A stretch of DNA of 64,000 bases from Lonicera japonica (lineage: Eukaryota > Streptophyta > Magnoliopsida > Dipsacales > Caprifoliaceae). Position numbers and translations under genes: made by a program. Numbering within the stretch: position 1 is the first letter of the stretch; the number at the start of each line of letters is the position of its first letter. This document shows, piece after piece, positions 22,577 to 34,591 of the stretch. The stretch covers positions 9,761,386 through 9,825,385 of the forward strand of contig CM038471.1 of assembly GCA_021464415.1 (NCBI GenBank), read 5' to 3'. The notes under the pieces were generated by a model that saw nothing but the letters and a program-made list of their open reading frames with translations, made no database searches and had not been told where the DNA came from.

Positions 22577-24025
22577 GTACATGGCAGGAATTCTATGATT
22601 TTAGAAAAAGACTAATAAAAGAGAAATTTCTTTTAGTGAAATGAACTCCTTTTGCCGTTGTATTGGATGTGGAAGGATCATTGAGTGTACGCAATTCTCA
22701 CATTTACTTTGATAATACCACTAGTGGTTAAGATGGAAGAGGGGGAATTGGATTTATGATTGTCATGGAAGAGTTTATAAGGAATTTCTTTGTTTTTCAA
22801 TTCCACAATGAAACTTGCCACATTGAGTTTTGGTCATTTTACCTCTGATTTATTACAGGGATTTGCTAAACTTTGGGCTATATGCTTGTTAGTGAGTATA
22901 AGCTAGAGAGGGTTTATTTGTACTGAGACTATGTATGAAACTTTACCCATGTGAGAGTATTTGTGTAATCATACTCAATGCCTCAATCATATAAGCCCTA
23001 TTTGAGTATCATATAACGAGTCATTTACTCTTCATCCCCTTAAAATTTACCTCGTGTCTCACTTTGGTACATGACGCATCAGTTCACCTACATAAAACTG
23101 TAAAGTTATAAATAGTTGCAATGTGGTCCAAAGTGTAGTCCATCAACCAAACCCTTAAAATGAAGGGTTAGCTAGTTTATTCACCAATGTGGTCTAAAAG
23201 TGGATGTCCACTAACCAAGCCTACTACTACCTACCAAAGTGGATGTCCTTTAACTAACTATTGGTGACAAGGTCTCGTATACGACTTGAGTTTATGCTCT
23301 AAATGAATTGCCACCCGAAATTGTTTCTAACTAAGCCTACTCCCATTGAAGCGAATACTCGGCTAGTACCATAACAAAGTGTTCCTGAATTAGGTAACAT
23401 TGAGATGAGTGGTTGTGATTGGTGAAAAATGAAATTCATATTTTGGAACACCAAATACTAAAAATAAATAAATTATATAGGATCCATGAGGAATGGGAAA
23501 TGAGATATGGGTAAACGTTAAGTGGAATTAACAAGTAATATAACTCTTATATAGAATTATAGATGATGACATAGCGATGGGAGTTAACTTCGATTCTTGT
23601 ATTCTAGTTTCTCTTTGTTTATTCTTTCTCACCAGGTTCAACTTGGTATCAGAGCATGTTTAAAAGATTATCGCTTTTGTTGGCAATTGATGCATCTTTT
23701 CTTCCATTGTACCACCATAACCATCAAATTTTATGGTGGTTCATTTAGTAATTTAGTGTATATATGCCTTTATCATATGTTCCTATATTCTATTGTGTCA
23801 TTTATTCTAGGAATCCTATGGCCATCCTCTTTTGTCCATTATAAGTTGATTGTCGTCTATATCCTTTGTTTTACTTACTTTGTCATCTGGTTTGTTAAGA
23901 GCTTTTCATCACTCGTTAATATTAGTTTTTGTTTCATCACTCCTTGTTGATGGATGTTTGTCCCATTGTGTGTTCTTTCCTACCTTTTGTCATATGAACC
24001 TTAGTGGAGGTTCATTTGTTTTATA
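22577..24025 (+). repeat. Copia-type PBS-bearing repeat, right copy with extra 0.9 kb
   Basis: 22577-22735 and 23625-24020 match 8265-8830. Between them sit about 890 bp absent from the left copy. TGGTATCAGAGC, the Copia primer-binding site complementary to initiator Met-tRNA, is intact at 23644-23655. The extra 890 bp may therefore be (part of) a 5' LTR. No gag or pol frame follows. Confidence 0.5.
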
Positions 24026-24890
24026 GCAATGGTATAACCCTGTGTTGGTTGGCGTTTACACCTCTTTGTGAAACCCTTTGGCTGAATTTGACGTGTAGGA
24101 TAACAAGGTGGGATAGGATAAGATAATCCCATCCTATTTTCAGTGTTCGTTAGGATTTTGTATCAGGCAAATTATTTATCCAACTAAATCTTTTTATCCC
24201 ACCGAGAGAGAGAGAGATTAACAAATCCCACCTAACAAGTGGGATTGTTTTATCTTGTTTAGGTGGGATTATATAATTCGATCCAACCCTCTAATCTGAT
24301 GCGTCAAACACACTTTTAGCAGATAAGTAAATCCTTTAAAGTAGGCTGGATGTGGGAGAGGACCATATGCTTTAGAGCCTAACTATATATATATATATAT
24401 ATTATTATATATTTAGGGAGAGGAACACTTTAGTACGAACATGAAACTACAAAGTTATGCTTCTTTAATCTAAAAAAGTAAATAATAACTCTATTAGTAT
24501 TTGAACCCGTGACCTTTACTTTAAACTCGTGCCACTTAACCGTACTTGGCAAACATTTTCACATTGCCTCAAAATGTTTTAAAAACGCATTAAATAGCAA
24601 GAATTGTGAACAACATTACACGTGCATCAAGTATGCCACATGTCTAATGTCTGTAAATATATATGTAGTATGTAGATATCTAGACATAGATTTATTTCTT
24701 GTATGGACTGGGACCATTATCGGCAATTTTCTGTCGCTAAAACATTGGGGAGTGTTTTTAGCAACAAAAAACCATCACTAAAGGTTCAGCCTGTACTGAT
24801 TGGTCCATATGAGAAATTTTATTTCTATATATAACATAAATATATGGTACTTACTTGGAACCGTTAACTATCTCGAAAGTAATATGGCCT
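24026..24890. other. Spacer, possible small non-autonomous element
   Basis: No gene is recognised. 24060-24320 has inverted GTGGGAT...ATCCCAC words and TTTGACGT...GCGTCAAAC near its ends, which could be a decayed MITE. A (TA)n run lies at 24385-24412. Confidence 0.25.
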
Positions 24891-24897
24891 AACCTTT

Positions 24898-25150
24898 GGC
24901 TCTGATACCACTTGTCACGGGCTACTGTGTTGACTGTTACTATACTACGAGTATGTCCTCTCCTTCTGTAATACGTCCTCCAGCACGACGGTTGCTACCG
25001 AGCGAGGCTCTCCCCCATTGCTAGTAGGTTGATGGGTCGCACGCCCGGCTATATAGGTTACTCGCGTCAACACCATGTAAAGTGCTAAAGACTTGAGGCG
25101 AAAGCGCTTCATTTCTGAAAGGGTGTTAGATCGGGGCTTTCAGGCATGCT
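24898..25150 (-). other. Copia-type PBS and adjoining LTR fragment
   Basis: Read on the minus strand, 24898-24910 is TGGTATCAGAGCC, the Copia PBS. It is preceded by CGTGACA at 24913-24919, a plausible LTR 3' end. The LTR would extend rightward to about 25150, but its other end could not be fixed. No coding sequence lies on the internal side. Confidence 0.4.
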
Positions 25151-26020
25151 ACACTTTTTAGTTATTGGGAGAACCCAAGTGGCAAATTGATAAAGAAAGT
25201 TGTTTAAGATTTTCATTAAGCTTCCACAATTGATTCGTGAGCACAAACGATTTGATAAAAGAGGATTTCCTTGACTCATTATTCTAACGGTATAGAAGGG
25301 GATCCTCGGTTGAGTTAAGGAAATATATGTAAGATGTATTGAAGTTGTGAATTTTGTTGCACCATCACCTGGTCGTTAAAGATCATTATGTTGAATTGAT
25401 GTCGATGGAAGCTCCAACAAATACAGATGTAGATAATGCTAATGCATAAAAAATCTTGGAGCTGGAAATCGAAGCCCCCACTTTGACCACCGCCTCCGCC
25501 CAATCTTTCTAGGAAAACACCACCGCCGCCACCACTAGAACCAGCATGGGTGTTGATAATGACAAAAAGCGTATCAACTAACAAGAAATTTTAACACAAT
25601 GGCTGCCATTTTGGTGCTCTTATTTGTTGTTTTCGTAGGGATGCTGTTGCTTCATCTAAAGACGAGGGCATCATAGTTTTACAAGTGAGTTTATACTTCC
25701 TTTTTTCCATACATTTCTTTGGCTTGTTATTCAATATGATATCCTTTTATGCTATTTTAACTGAAAATCTTAAATTATAGTTGGGGTTTGGAGATTGAAA
25801 ATTTTAGATTATAAGTGGAGGACTTTGTAGTAGAAGACACAGCTTTAGATTTTCTTTGAATACAAGTTGTAAAAATAGAAACAAGAGCTATAATTTTGCT
25901 CCTGGAAAAGAATGAGCATGTGTGGATTTGTTTTATATTTTATTTATTGCTATAACCTATAGTGCCGATAGCATTTTGAAGATTTTTTTTTCTGCTTATA
26001 CCTCGTTGTTTGCTATATTC
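25151..26020. other. Spacer without a recognised gene
   Basis: A minus-strand frame (25315-25584) encodes a Gly-rich stretch but has no known domain. At 25599 a plus-strand frame encodes a 24-residue hydrophobic peptide (MAAILVLLFVVFVGMLLL...) and stops. Neither can be called a gene. Confidence 0.25.
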
Positions 26021-26029
26021 AAAATAGTT

Positions 26030-26170
26030 GCTTGCTAAATTGTGGGTTGGCCTAGTGATGACAATCGGGTCCCTATGGGGCCTCAATACAGTTAACATGA
26101 GATCACTAGTTCGAATCACCTCAGGTACACCCCCTATATATATAATTGCCATTGTTAATTTTTTTTTGCA
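26030..26170 (+). mobile_element. tRNA-derived SINE candidate
   Basis: Contains an A-box-like tggcctagtga at about 26046, a B-box-like agttcgaatcacc at about 26108, and a terminal T-run at 26160-26168. This is the layout of plant tRNA-derived SINEs such as the Au family. GCTTGCT occurs on both sides (near 26029 and 26173), compatible with a target duplication, although the left copy is not exactly adjacent. It lies just downstream of the NAC pseudogene. Confidence 0.45.
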
Positions 26171-26338
26171 GCTTGCTTCAACAGTTGCCTTCGAAAATTA
26201 TATACAATATGATTTCTACTCTCTAAAACTTTCATACCTTTTATGTGCAATTGTAGATAACTTTGTTTTTTTGCCTTTATTCACTTATATTTGTTCTTTT
26301 ATGAAATTCCCTCTCTTGAAATTCATCCCTTGCTTTGC

Positions 26339-27327
26339 CTATGTCATGTTGGAACAACTATTAATTAAACAGATCCATATGAATATCATGTAATTTGGAT
26401 TGCTTAAATAGTCAATCATTTGTTTTTGGGTTTTTTGAATATTAATGGAATTGGAGAAGCATGACACGTGAAGTGATTTGGGTTTGGTACTTGAAGAGTA
26501 ACTAGAGTAGTCCATTAACAGTGGTAGAAGAGATGGATCCATATAATTTATAATTGAATTCAATCTCACTAGCCCAAAAATATGCACCTTTTTAGACCCC
26601 CCCCCCCCCACCCAAAAAAAAAAAAAAAACCTCTTATGAAATACCCTGCAGATCACCCACACATTCTGCAGCACAAACAAAATAAAGTTTTACAAACACA
26701 AACAGAGAAAAAAAATAGGCATTTAAGTTGTTAAGCAGGGAAAACAGGGGAAGAACTTGTATATACATATACCTTTGCTATTTTGGATGGATTATGGAGG
26801 GAGAATTTACCCTCCAATATATATTCATGAATGACCGAATTGTTTTTCTCTCATTTTGGAGCTCTCCCCATTTAGAAAACCAGGGTTTTTTTCATCCCAA
26901 CCAGGGATTTTCCTTTGAAAATTTCCTTATCTTTTCCGGTTGCTTTCCAGTATCCAGTAGCAATGGCCCTGTTTGTCCTCAATCCTGTAGGGTATTTCTT
27001 ATCCCTCACACAAAAAAATACCACTCATTCTCCCCCATTTTCAACTTCCCTTCATTCCATAATCGAAAGAATAACAACAAAGATTAATCAATCAAAGAAG
27101 GAGAAAAACAAACAAGGGAAATTGTGGGTTAGAAAACTTACATGGCAATTCCTAAGGCTCAACCTTGTTCATATCTACCTCACTAATAGCTCTAGCTGAG
27201 AAATTGATATTGAGAACTTTCTTGGATAAATAATGATTAATCAGCTCCTCATGAGACAGATGAATCGAAATCCCAGAGGCAATTCAATCTGATCCCTCTC
27301 CATAGCAATCCCACTAAAGTACTCCAT
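26339..27327 (-). pseudogene. NAC domain transcription factor pseudogene (NAM/CUC/NAC100-like), three exons
   Basis: Exon 1 (27327-27142) opens [17 protein letters not shown] and continues [21 protein letters not shown]...[16 protein letters not shown], which is NAC subdomains A and B. Exon 2 (27049-26773) encodes [10 protein letters not shown], then [27 protein letters not shown] and [10 protein letters not shown], which is subdomains C and D. Exon 3 (26665-26339) encodes VWVICRVFHK, then GLVRLNSI and PSLLPLLMD. The introns (27141-27050, 26772-26666) have GT-AG ends and the exon 1/2 junction rebuilds a codon. NAC proteins are plant-specific nuclear DNA-binding regulators. Damage: Trp-to-stop (TAG) late in exon 1, one T missing from a T-run in exon 2, stops after TLVF and in RAPK, and a homopolymer expansion in exon 3. 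Confidence 0.85.
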
Positions 27328-28690
27328 CACCAAACACCAAAATTTTCTTCTATAAACCTTTGCTTTGATTGAATAAGCTATCCTAGAACAGAACTAACTT
27401 CAAATGGGTTGTGACAAAACTCTCTAAACTTTCAAATCAAGACCATATCTAGGAAAGCTTTAAGAAGTAGGTTAGTATTAAGAAGCCATGGGACCAAAAA
27501 GTTGTAAGCAGTTGGAGGAATTGGGAGGGGGGGGGGAGTGATAATAAAAAAGAAAAGATATTATATTGTGAACAGATGGAGTTGGTGTTTAGAGAGAAAG
27601 AAATGTGGTTTATAAGGAAGCTAACTAGCTAGGGAGATTATTTTAGCCTTCTTTTTCCCTTTTTTTTTAACTCTCTTGTAATAAATATATTCATCTAATT
27701 CTTTTGACCAATACAATTCATCTCTAAAAACAATATATATATGTCAATTACCATGCATGAAATTTTATGAGGATTTAAAATTTTTATTTTCTTTTAATCT
27801 TTGTCATGAGCCGCATTGTAATAAAACTAATTTTTGTTCGGAAAACTCACCGTCTCTAGCCACAAATTATTGTTCAAGAACGGTTCTTTAAATTCAAACT
27901 ATTTACATTTAATTATTTTGGAATGATGCAAAGTAGACTTTATATAAGTTGTTTAAACTATATGCCAGCTTTTTCCAACATGCAATTTAAAAATTTTAAT
28001 GCTGTTAAAATATGCTTTGAATTAATGTAATAGGTCATTTTATTCTTGGTGTAGTGCTTTCATCGTGGAACCAAAAAGACCTTAAATTTATTCATGTGCT
28101 GAAACATTACTTTAATTAATTTCTCGTGTAGTAAAAACATTTTTTTATTAAATTGTGATATAGTAGCGTCAGAAATTACTCTAGAATTTTTTTATTTGCT
28201 GGTATACGATGAAACTCCTAGTTGTGACATTTGGTTAAATTAGAAAAAACTAGAAAGAAAGCGAATCCTTCCTGGGACAAGAAAAAGGAACGTAGAATGT
28301 TTAACATATGTTAATGGTTGATTTCTTTTTCTGTAAAATTTGAAAACATCTTCGATTGTTCATTCATGCAGGTTTAGTGGAATAAACATTAATCTAAGAG
28401 CCAATATGTTGGTTCTTTGTATTCTCTTTATTTCTCATCAACCAAGCATTGTTTATTAACATCTTTTTAGACTTCTAGTCCACTACAATATACTTATGCA
28501 GAATTTGAGAACTCAAACCTTTGATTTTATTCTTGTAGCCACATTGCATGTATACAAACTTATATTATTTGGGCCTTATTTTATACTTTGGAGGTTTAGG
28601 TCAACCTGATGCCTCATTTTACCTCTCTTTTCTTTATGAATTTAGAATTTTGATGTTACATTAAAATTGTTATAGAATTGTGACATTGAG
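27328..28690. other. Spacer without a recognised gene
   Basis: AT-rich. It would contain the former promoter of the NAC gene (27328 onward on the minus strand). A cactacaata word at 28481 was considered as a CACTA end but could not be confirmed. Nothing else is recognised. Confidence 0.3.
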
Positions 28691-28692
28691 AG

Positions 28693-30232
28693 ATGGCCCC
28701 TAATGGAGGTAAAAACAGAGCTAGGGGAAAAGTGTCATCCACTGCTTCGGTTCCACGACCACAGATAACTCGAGCATCCAATGACTGCAGAGCATCAAAT
28801 GCCACTAATGGTATAAATATATTAATCGATTTACTTTAATATTTTTCACATTAATTAATACATTATTATTTGTTTCTTTTAGCCTCCAATTGTTTAAGAA
28901 ATGTTCGTGGGAAAACACGATGTTTAGTAGCAAAACGTGCATATAGATCAACAAGTTCTAAGCTACATGTGACAATTACCCTAGAGAATGGTAGACCGAC
29001 AGGACCCAATAGCCAGCATTTCGTTAATGAAATAGTGATTTGTTGTACGGACATTTGCACCACTACAGGCAGATGTTTGGAGTGCTATCGCAGCTTTTGA
29101 TACAAACATTTTGATTGATTGCATATTGGTAACATATTTCCCTAGTAAATGAATCTTTTTAAAAATTTTGTTATACTAATTTATTTCAACTTTCCTAGAC
29201 GAAGTATGATGTTGACGTCTCAGAACCACATGTCATGAGATTCATGAGATACTTGAACAAGGCAATGTCTAGCGCATACACCAACTTTCGCAATAAGCTG
29301 AAGACACATTTTAAAAATTTTATCTCTTTGGAGGAGGCTCGACTGAATAAACCTGAAGAAGTAGAATCTCAAGATGACTGGGAGTTTTTATGCTTACTCT
29401 TTAGCTCTGAGAAATTTAAGGTATGTATCAAATTATTTACTACTTAAAAGATAACTTTTCACACACACACACACATATATATATATAATATTATATAGTT
29501 GATTACTTTACTGACACAAGAAAATTGTTTCATTACTTGCAGAAGCGTTCGATAATAAACACTTTGAACCGAGAGAAACTCCCATTTAATCATCGTGGAG
29601 CATCAATGTCATTTGTTTAACGTTTACGAGCATTATTTTAAAACTATTTCTTATTATTTCTATTCTTATTAAATTAATTAAAATTTTTAATTCACTTTAT
29701 ATTAAAAAAATTTTAATAGGGGGCATGGAAGTCGATGAAGAAAATCTTGAAGGACCTAATGGAAGAATATCACTCTATCGCCACTTGCATTGGAAAAAAG
29801 AAGTTGGATGGATTAAACCAGAGTCAGAGTCTCGTTATGTAAGTATCCTATAAAATATTATATTACTTTATAAACATAATATTATTTTGCTTATAATTTT
29901 TTATTTATTTAATTTTTTTTTAACAGATGGCAATGACCAAATTGAAAAGAGAACAACAAAGCTTGGATATGAGTGACCGACTAAGTGGGGTTGAAGTATA
30001 CGACGAGGTACTAGGAAAAATATCAGGGTTCGTGAAGGGTCTTGGTTTTGGCCCTCAACCGAAGTCATCTAAATCAACCACTCAACATTTGCCATTATTT
30101 GAAGTAGATTATGAAAAGGAGCAAAAGAAAGCAGAAATCGAAAGCTTGAAACAGAAACTTGATCAAGTTGCTCAATTTGTGCATAATTGCCAAGGTTCCC
30201 ATTTTTCATTTCCTTCCGATCAATCTATATAA
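28693..30232 (+). pseudogene. Ptta/En/Spm transposase gene (Transposase_24-like), six exons, broken
   Basis: Exons inferred from GT-AG sites: 28693-28810, 28883-29128, 29199-29420, 29543 to about 29625, 29720-29838, 29927-30232. They read as the plant Ptta-type transposase: a leading low-complexity part, KLHVTITLENGRPTGPNSQHFVNEI, then PLQADVWSAI, then NREKLPFNHRGASMSFV, then LYRHLHWKKEVGWIKPE, and finally a C-terminal coiled-coil-like EQKKAEIESLKQKLDQV. Defects are a frameshift near 29040 in exon 2 and an in-frame TAA at 29618-29620. The family is encoded by CACTA elements beside or instead of TNP2. A subterminal repeat region follows downstream. Confidence 0.75.
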
Positions 30233-30599
30233 AGACATTTTGTTATATTTTTTAGTTAGACGTTTAGTTTTTCTAGTTTTTGTTATTCAATTTAGTGGAA
30301 AGTTATTGTTTTACGAGTTAGTTTTAATTATTTATTTGTCATGAATATGTTTGTTAGGATGGACATAATTTTATTGAATGCAACTTTGTTTGGGTTTATT
30401 GTTTATTGATTCCACAATTTCTTATGAAATAAGTGTCGTAGTTATGCTAGAATTGTTATATAAATAATGATAGAGTTGTTATGGGAGAAAATTATGAGCG
30501 CGAAGCAAAGAAATAATTTATCATAATAACATGTTATTAACACTTAACTTTATTACTTGTAAGTTTGTTTTGTTCATCAATTTAAGTATAACGAGGAAA

Positions 30600-31309
30600 T
30601 GAAATGTTTTTGTCGTGAAAACATTAGTCGCAACAAGTTCTTCTCTTAATTGTTTTTAGAATTATTGAGAAAAATTAATGCATTTAACAAAAAAATATTA
30701 TGTCATTACAATTCCGTAACGAGATCATTAAATTTTGCATTTAAAACTTTATAATGACAAATTTAGCAACTATACTAGCGAGCAATGGATAACATATTTA
30801 GCTGGGAAATACTTTAGTTGCCATATGTATTGTGCGACAAAACACAATTTTTATCGTCATAAAGCTACTACGACGGATTGATCAATTTTTATTGTCATAA
30901 AGCTATTACGAGGGATTGATGAATTTATCGACATAAAACTATTACGAGAGATTGGTCAATTTGTCGTTATAAAGCAATAACGAGGGATGGAACAACTATA
31001 TTTGCGAGAAACTAAACAAATTTTCAGTGAGGAAATATTTAAGTCGCCCAAAGTTTCTGATGACAAAACTTAACTCTATCTCACAACGATATTCGTGGGG
31101 AATTGAATACATTTTAGTGGAGAAATATTTTTGTCGCATTACATTTCTTGTGATGAAACTCATTTTTCCTCGCCATAGAGCTGTTACGAGGGAGCTAGCG
31201 TGACAAGTTTATCGACGAACAAATTTTTTCACTATACAACAATTGCGATGATGCAAAACCTATATCAACAAACATTTTTTTCTCATTAAAGCTACGCTTT
31301 CTTGTAATG
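30600..31309 (+). mobile_element. Subterminal repeats and right end of the second CACTA element
   Basis: Tandem-like units of the type 'gtcataaagctattacgagggattg' recur about ten times between 30620 and 31240, as in CACTA subterminal regions. The segment ends TTTCTTGTAATG (31298-31309). This is one base from TTTCTTGTAGTG, the reverse complement of the common plant CACTA terminus CACTACAAGAAA. The matching left end was not found. The Tat element is inserted 20 bp further on. Confidence 0.55.
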
Positions 31310-31329
31310 TTTCCAATGTGATGTATAGG

Positions 31330-32995
31330 TGTGAAAGCCCGCATTTTATTAATTACAAAAACATGACATTTTGTAAACAATTCAGAGTCGCCAGTTTGTT
31401 TTACTAAACAAACAAAAGTTTTGTGTAAAAGAGAAACATTTATGAATTAAACGCTTTCTTAAACACAATTAATGCGGAACTAGACAATTCAAGGGTTCGG
31501 GGATTAAATTACGAATTGGGAAGGGATTAGGCACCCAATTCGCCCTTTCGGTCTCTAAGTAAAATGTGCGTTTCGCATGCGCGTGTAATATTATCTCACT
31601 TCAGCCTTTTATTTTTAGAAAACCGGGATTTTGGGGTGGGGATTGAAGACGTGTGCTTCGTTTTTTGCCCTTTTTGATTTTAGAAATCAGTGTGTATGTG
31701 TGTGGTTTCAAAATTATTTTGTATAGAGATAGACACCAAAATCAGTGCATTTTGATAAAAATCAGAGCTTTTCAGAAGCTAATTTAGTTTGGAATTTGTA
31801 TCCGGCAATCATCGAGATTTCTTTTGTCAAATAGTGTGCCACAATTTAATTACTTAAATTGGTATTTGACAATTTTTCATACTCTCACATTGGATATTTA
31901 ATTCAACGCCCAAATTTATAGATTAAATGGGGCACCAAATCAATCAATTCCGGTGTGGATTGAGACTGATAAAATTGAAAATAACTGATAAAAATATTCC
32001 TTCAAAAGGTGATTTTTTCTCAACCAATATTTTCAATGTTGATAATTCAACTCAAATCTAAAATTTGAACTGATTTGGAATTTAAACAGCAGTCTAAATG
32101 TGGGACTGATAAACAATACCCTGATAAAAATATATTTTTAAAATACGATTTTTTCTCAATCCACACCTTCTATAATTAAAATAAAGCTCAAATATAAAAT
32201 TTGGACTGATTTGGAGATAAAAATCACTCTCTACATGCGATTTAATGAAAATACACGGATAAAAATTGAAATTCAAAAAATTTCGAAACTTACCAAAAAG
32301 CTTTCCCAAGGTCAATATAGTATTTTCGACACTTCTCCCAAGATTTTCCACTTTTTCCTCCCTCAAAAAGGCACAAAAAAGGGTCTATTTATAGCAAAAA
32401 AGACCAGTTGTCGTGGGGACAACAGGTGTTGTCGTGGGGACAACAGGTGTTGTCGTGGGGACAACACAGTTGTCCCTGGGACAACTGGTTATGCCTCCCT
32501 TTCGGTTTGCACGACGGTTTTTGCAATTTCGGCCCAACCGAGCATCGGAATGATCTAATTTTTTGATATGTTGTTCCCCATGATTTAGCCTACCTCCTGA
32601 CCAAATTTCAGCTCATTTGGACTTCGGGAAGTGTTCCTTTTGATTCCCGAGGTGAATTCTCGATTTTCTCAATTCCCAGAGATCCGGCCGTCGGAATGTG
32701 CTAATTTTTGAGTATGTTCCTCCTTGTAGTATTACCTAACAACCCTATAAGTTTTAGGATGATCAGATATCCAAAGATATTTAATTTTACCTTCCAGGAG
32801 TTTTGACGGTTACCGGTTTTTGGCAGTTTCTGGTAATTCTCTTAACTTTCTGTCCGGGTGGCCTTTCTGCCTCATTCTTTGACCTGTATCACATTTATAG
32901 AGTATATATTCATCCATGAATGTATATGCATGCATGTGTGTTCATTTTCTTGAAGTTCGAGATTTGTGCGAGGGTCGAAAAATGAGGTATTCAGA
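31330..32995 (-). repeat. 3' LTR of the Tat element
   Basis: 1,666 bp, nearly identical to 46470-48161 apart from a roughly 56-bp block missing near 31343 and extra palindrome copies at 32404-32487. Its inner end reads TTCAGA, with one substitution against TTCACA. A TATA box (TATAAATA on the minus strand) lies at 32386-32393. Confidence 0.9.
32404..32487 (-). promoter_or_regulatory. Four palindromic GTTGTC...GACAAC boxes upstream of the LTR TATA box
   Basis: GTTGTCGTGGGGACAAC occurs three times, followed once by GTTGTCCCTGGGACAAC, at about 21-bp spacing. They lie 10-100 bp upstream (minus-strand sense) of the TATA box at 32386-32393. The position is typical of transcription-factor sites in U3. 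The 5' LTR has only two boxes (47613-47652). Confidence 0.6.
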
Positions 32996-33191
32996 GACCC
33001 TCTCGGCCTAGGTTCTTTGGAACAAAGAAACTAGGACGATACCGAGAATGCATCATTTTGAGGCGCTCGCATGAATCCTCCATGATATGTTTTTTTTTTT
33101 GAAAATAATGCCATGCTAAATGATGCTTGTGATGTCTATCTCTGCTGGGAATGGATGGGCAATTTAGGACGCGTCCTGTGCTTTGTAAAAA

Positions 33192-33720
33192 AATGTTGAG
33201 CTGTGGTACTCCTACTTCGTAAGACGGTTCTGTCAACGAATCTGCTTTCTAGGTTGAGCTGTGGTACTCCTACTTCGTAGGACGGTTCTGTCAACGAATC
33301 TGCTTTATGGGTTGAGCTGTGGTACTACTACTTCGTAGGACGGTTCTGTCAACGAATCTGCTTTCTAGGTTGAGCTGTGGTACTCCTACTTCGTAGGACG
33401 GTTCTGTCAACGAATCTGCTTTCTGGGTTGAGCTGTGGTACTCCTACTTCGTAGGACGGTTCTGTCAACGAATCTGCTTTCTGGGGTTGAGCTGTGGTAC
33501 TCCTACTTCGTAGGACAGTTCTGTCAACGAATCTGCTTTCTGGGTTGAGCTGTGGTACTCCTACTTCATAGGATGGTTCTGTCAACGAATCTGCTTTTTG
33601 GGGTTGAGCTGTGGTACTCCTACTTCGTAGGACGGTTCTGTCAACGAATCTGCTTTCTGGGTTGAGCTGTGGTACTCCTACTTCGTAGGACGGTTCTGTC
33701 AATGAATCTGCTTTCTGGGG
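33192..33720. repeat. Nine-copy 58-60 bp tandem repeat in the Tat 3' untranslated region
   Basis: Each unit begins GTTGAGCTGTGGTACTCC, continues TACTTCGTAGGACGGTTC and ends CGAATCTGCTTTCTGG. Nine units with few substitutions sit between the antisense genes and the 3' LTR. The frame through them on the minus strand yields a repetitive peptide that is a by-product. Tandem arrays in this position are known in Tat/Ogre elements and can seed satellites. Confidence 0.85.
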
Positions 33721-34417
33721 TAAAAAAAAGTTTTTCTTTCTTCGTTTTTATCCGGTTTTTCTATGCATTTTTTGATGAGTTTCCTTTCTTTCTAAAAAGA
33801 TGTAATCACGATTTTTTGGTTTGTAAACCTCGTGAGTGCTTTCTTTGGGGTTTTCACCTTACACTCTTGAATTTTTGCCAATGTTTCCACAATTTTCAGG
33901 ATTCTTGCCCTTTGCAGTTTTTTCTTGGTTTTCGGGGAACATTTTTATTTGCACCTGCACCTTTTCTGTTTTTGATGCCCTTATATCTCCCTCTGATGTT
34001 TTCAAGGCTTTTTTCTTGATGCCCGTCTATTTAATCTTTTGCATGGCCGGTAGCCTTTCTCACCCGAGACGTAGCCCTGAGCCTTTTGGCCTAGCTGTCA
34101 CTCTCGGTGTGGCTCTTGCCATTACCTTCTTTCTCTGTTTTTTTGGAATTCTCTTTATTTCTTCTCTCTTGGTGCTGTGGGATTTATCCTCTTTTCTACT
34201 CTTTCAATTTTTTCTTGTACTCACTTCGTTCTCTTCAAATAGTTTCTCCACTGCCAAGGGCACATTTCCTGTGTTTTGTGGAAGTCTTGGTTTAAATTCT
34301 CCGTGTTGGGTTTTTACCGTGCAAGTGTTGTTTTTTTTTTTTGTTTTTTTTTTTGAAAACTGATAAAAAATGACATTTTTATTCCGGATAAAAGAGAAAA
34401 AAGAGGTTTTTATTCTT

Positions 34418-34488
34418 GGGGACAACTGGTTTCTCTTGGGGACAACTAGTTTGGTTTGGGGACAACTAGTTTGGTTCCTATATATATG
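34418..34488 (+). promoter_or_regulatory. Antisense promoter 1: three GGGGACAAC boxes and a TATA box
   Basis: GGGGACAAC stands at 34418-34426, 34438-34446 and 34458-34466, exactly 20 bp apart. A TATATATA stretch follows at 34479-34487, about 105 bp before an ATG at 34592. The boxes are half of the palindrome found at the LTR promoter. Confidence 0.5.
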
Positions 34489-34591
34489 AGCCTTTTTTGC
34501 TTGCGTTTCTCCCACCTCCCATAGTTTCTTTCTCTCTCTAAGTTCATATTTTCTCCTTGGCTTTTTCTTTGCAATCATTGTGTTCTTTATC

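Noticed and set aside
25315..25584. Gly-rich minus-strand frame resembling a cell-wall protein
   Set aside because: Only a short Gly run, with no signal peptide or repeat structure; judged a chance frame.
28481..28492. CACTACAATATA as left end of the second CACTA element
   Set aside because: It agrees with the right end only over CACTACAA, and the flanking trinucleotides (GTC and TTT) do not match.
33349..33702. Minus-strand frame encoding a perfectly repeating peptide
   Set aside because: By-product of the 58-60 bp tandem repeat being a near-multiple of three in some units; sits in the untranslated region.
33192..33720. CRISPR-like regular repeats
   Set aside because: Units abut each other without unique spacers, and the context is a plant retrotransposon, so it is a simple tandem repeat.
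33669..34363. Three overlapping hydrophobic plus-strand frames that look like membrane proteins
   Set aside because: They come from T-rich sequence (Phe/Leu/Ser codons); no conserved motif, and they overlap each other in different frames.
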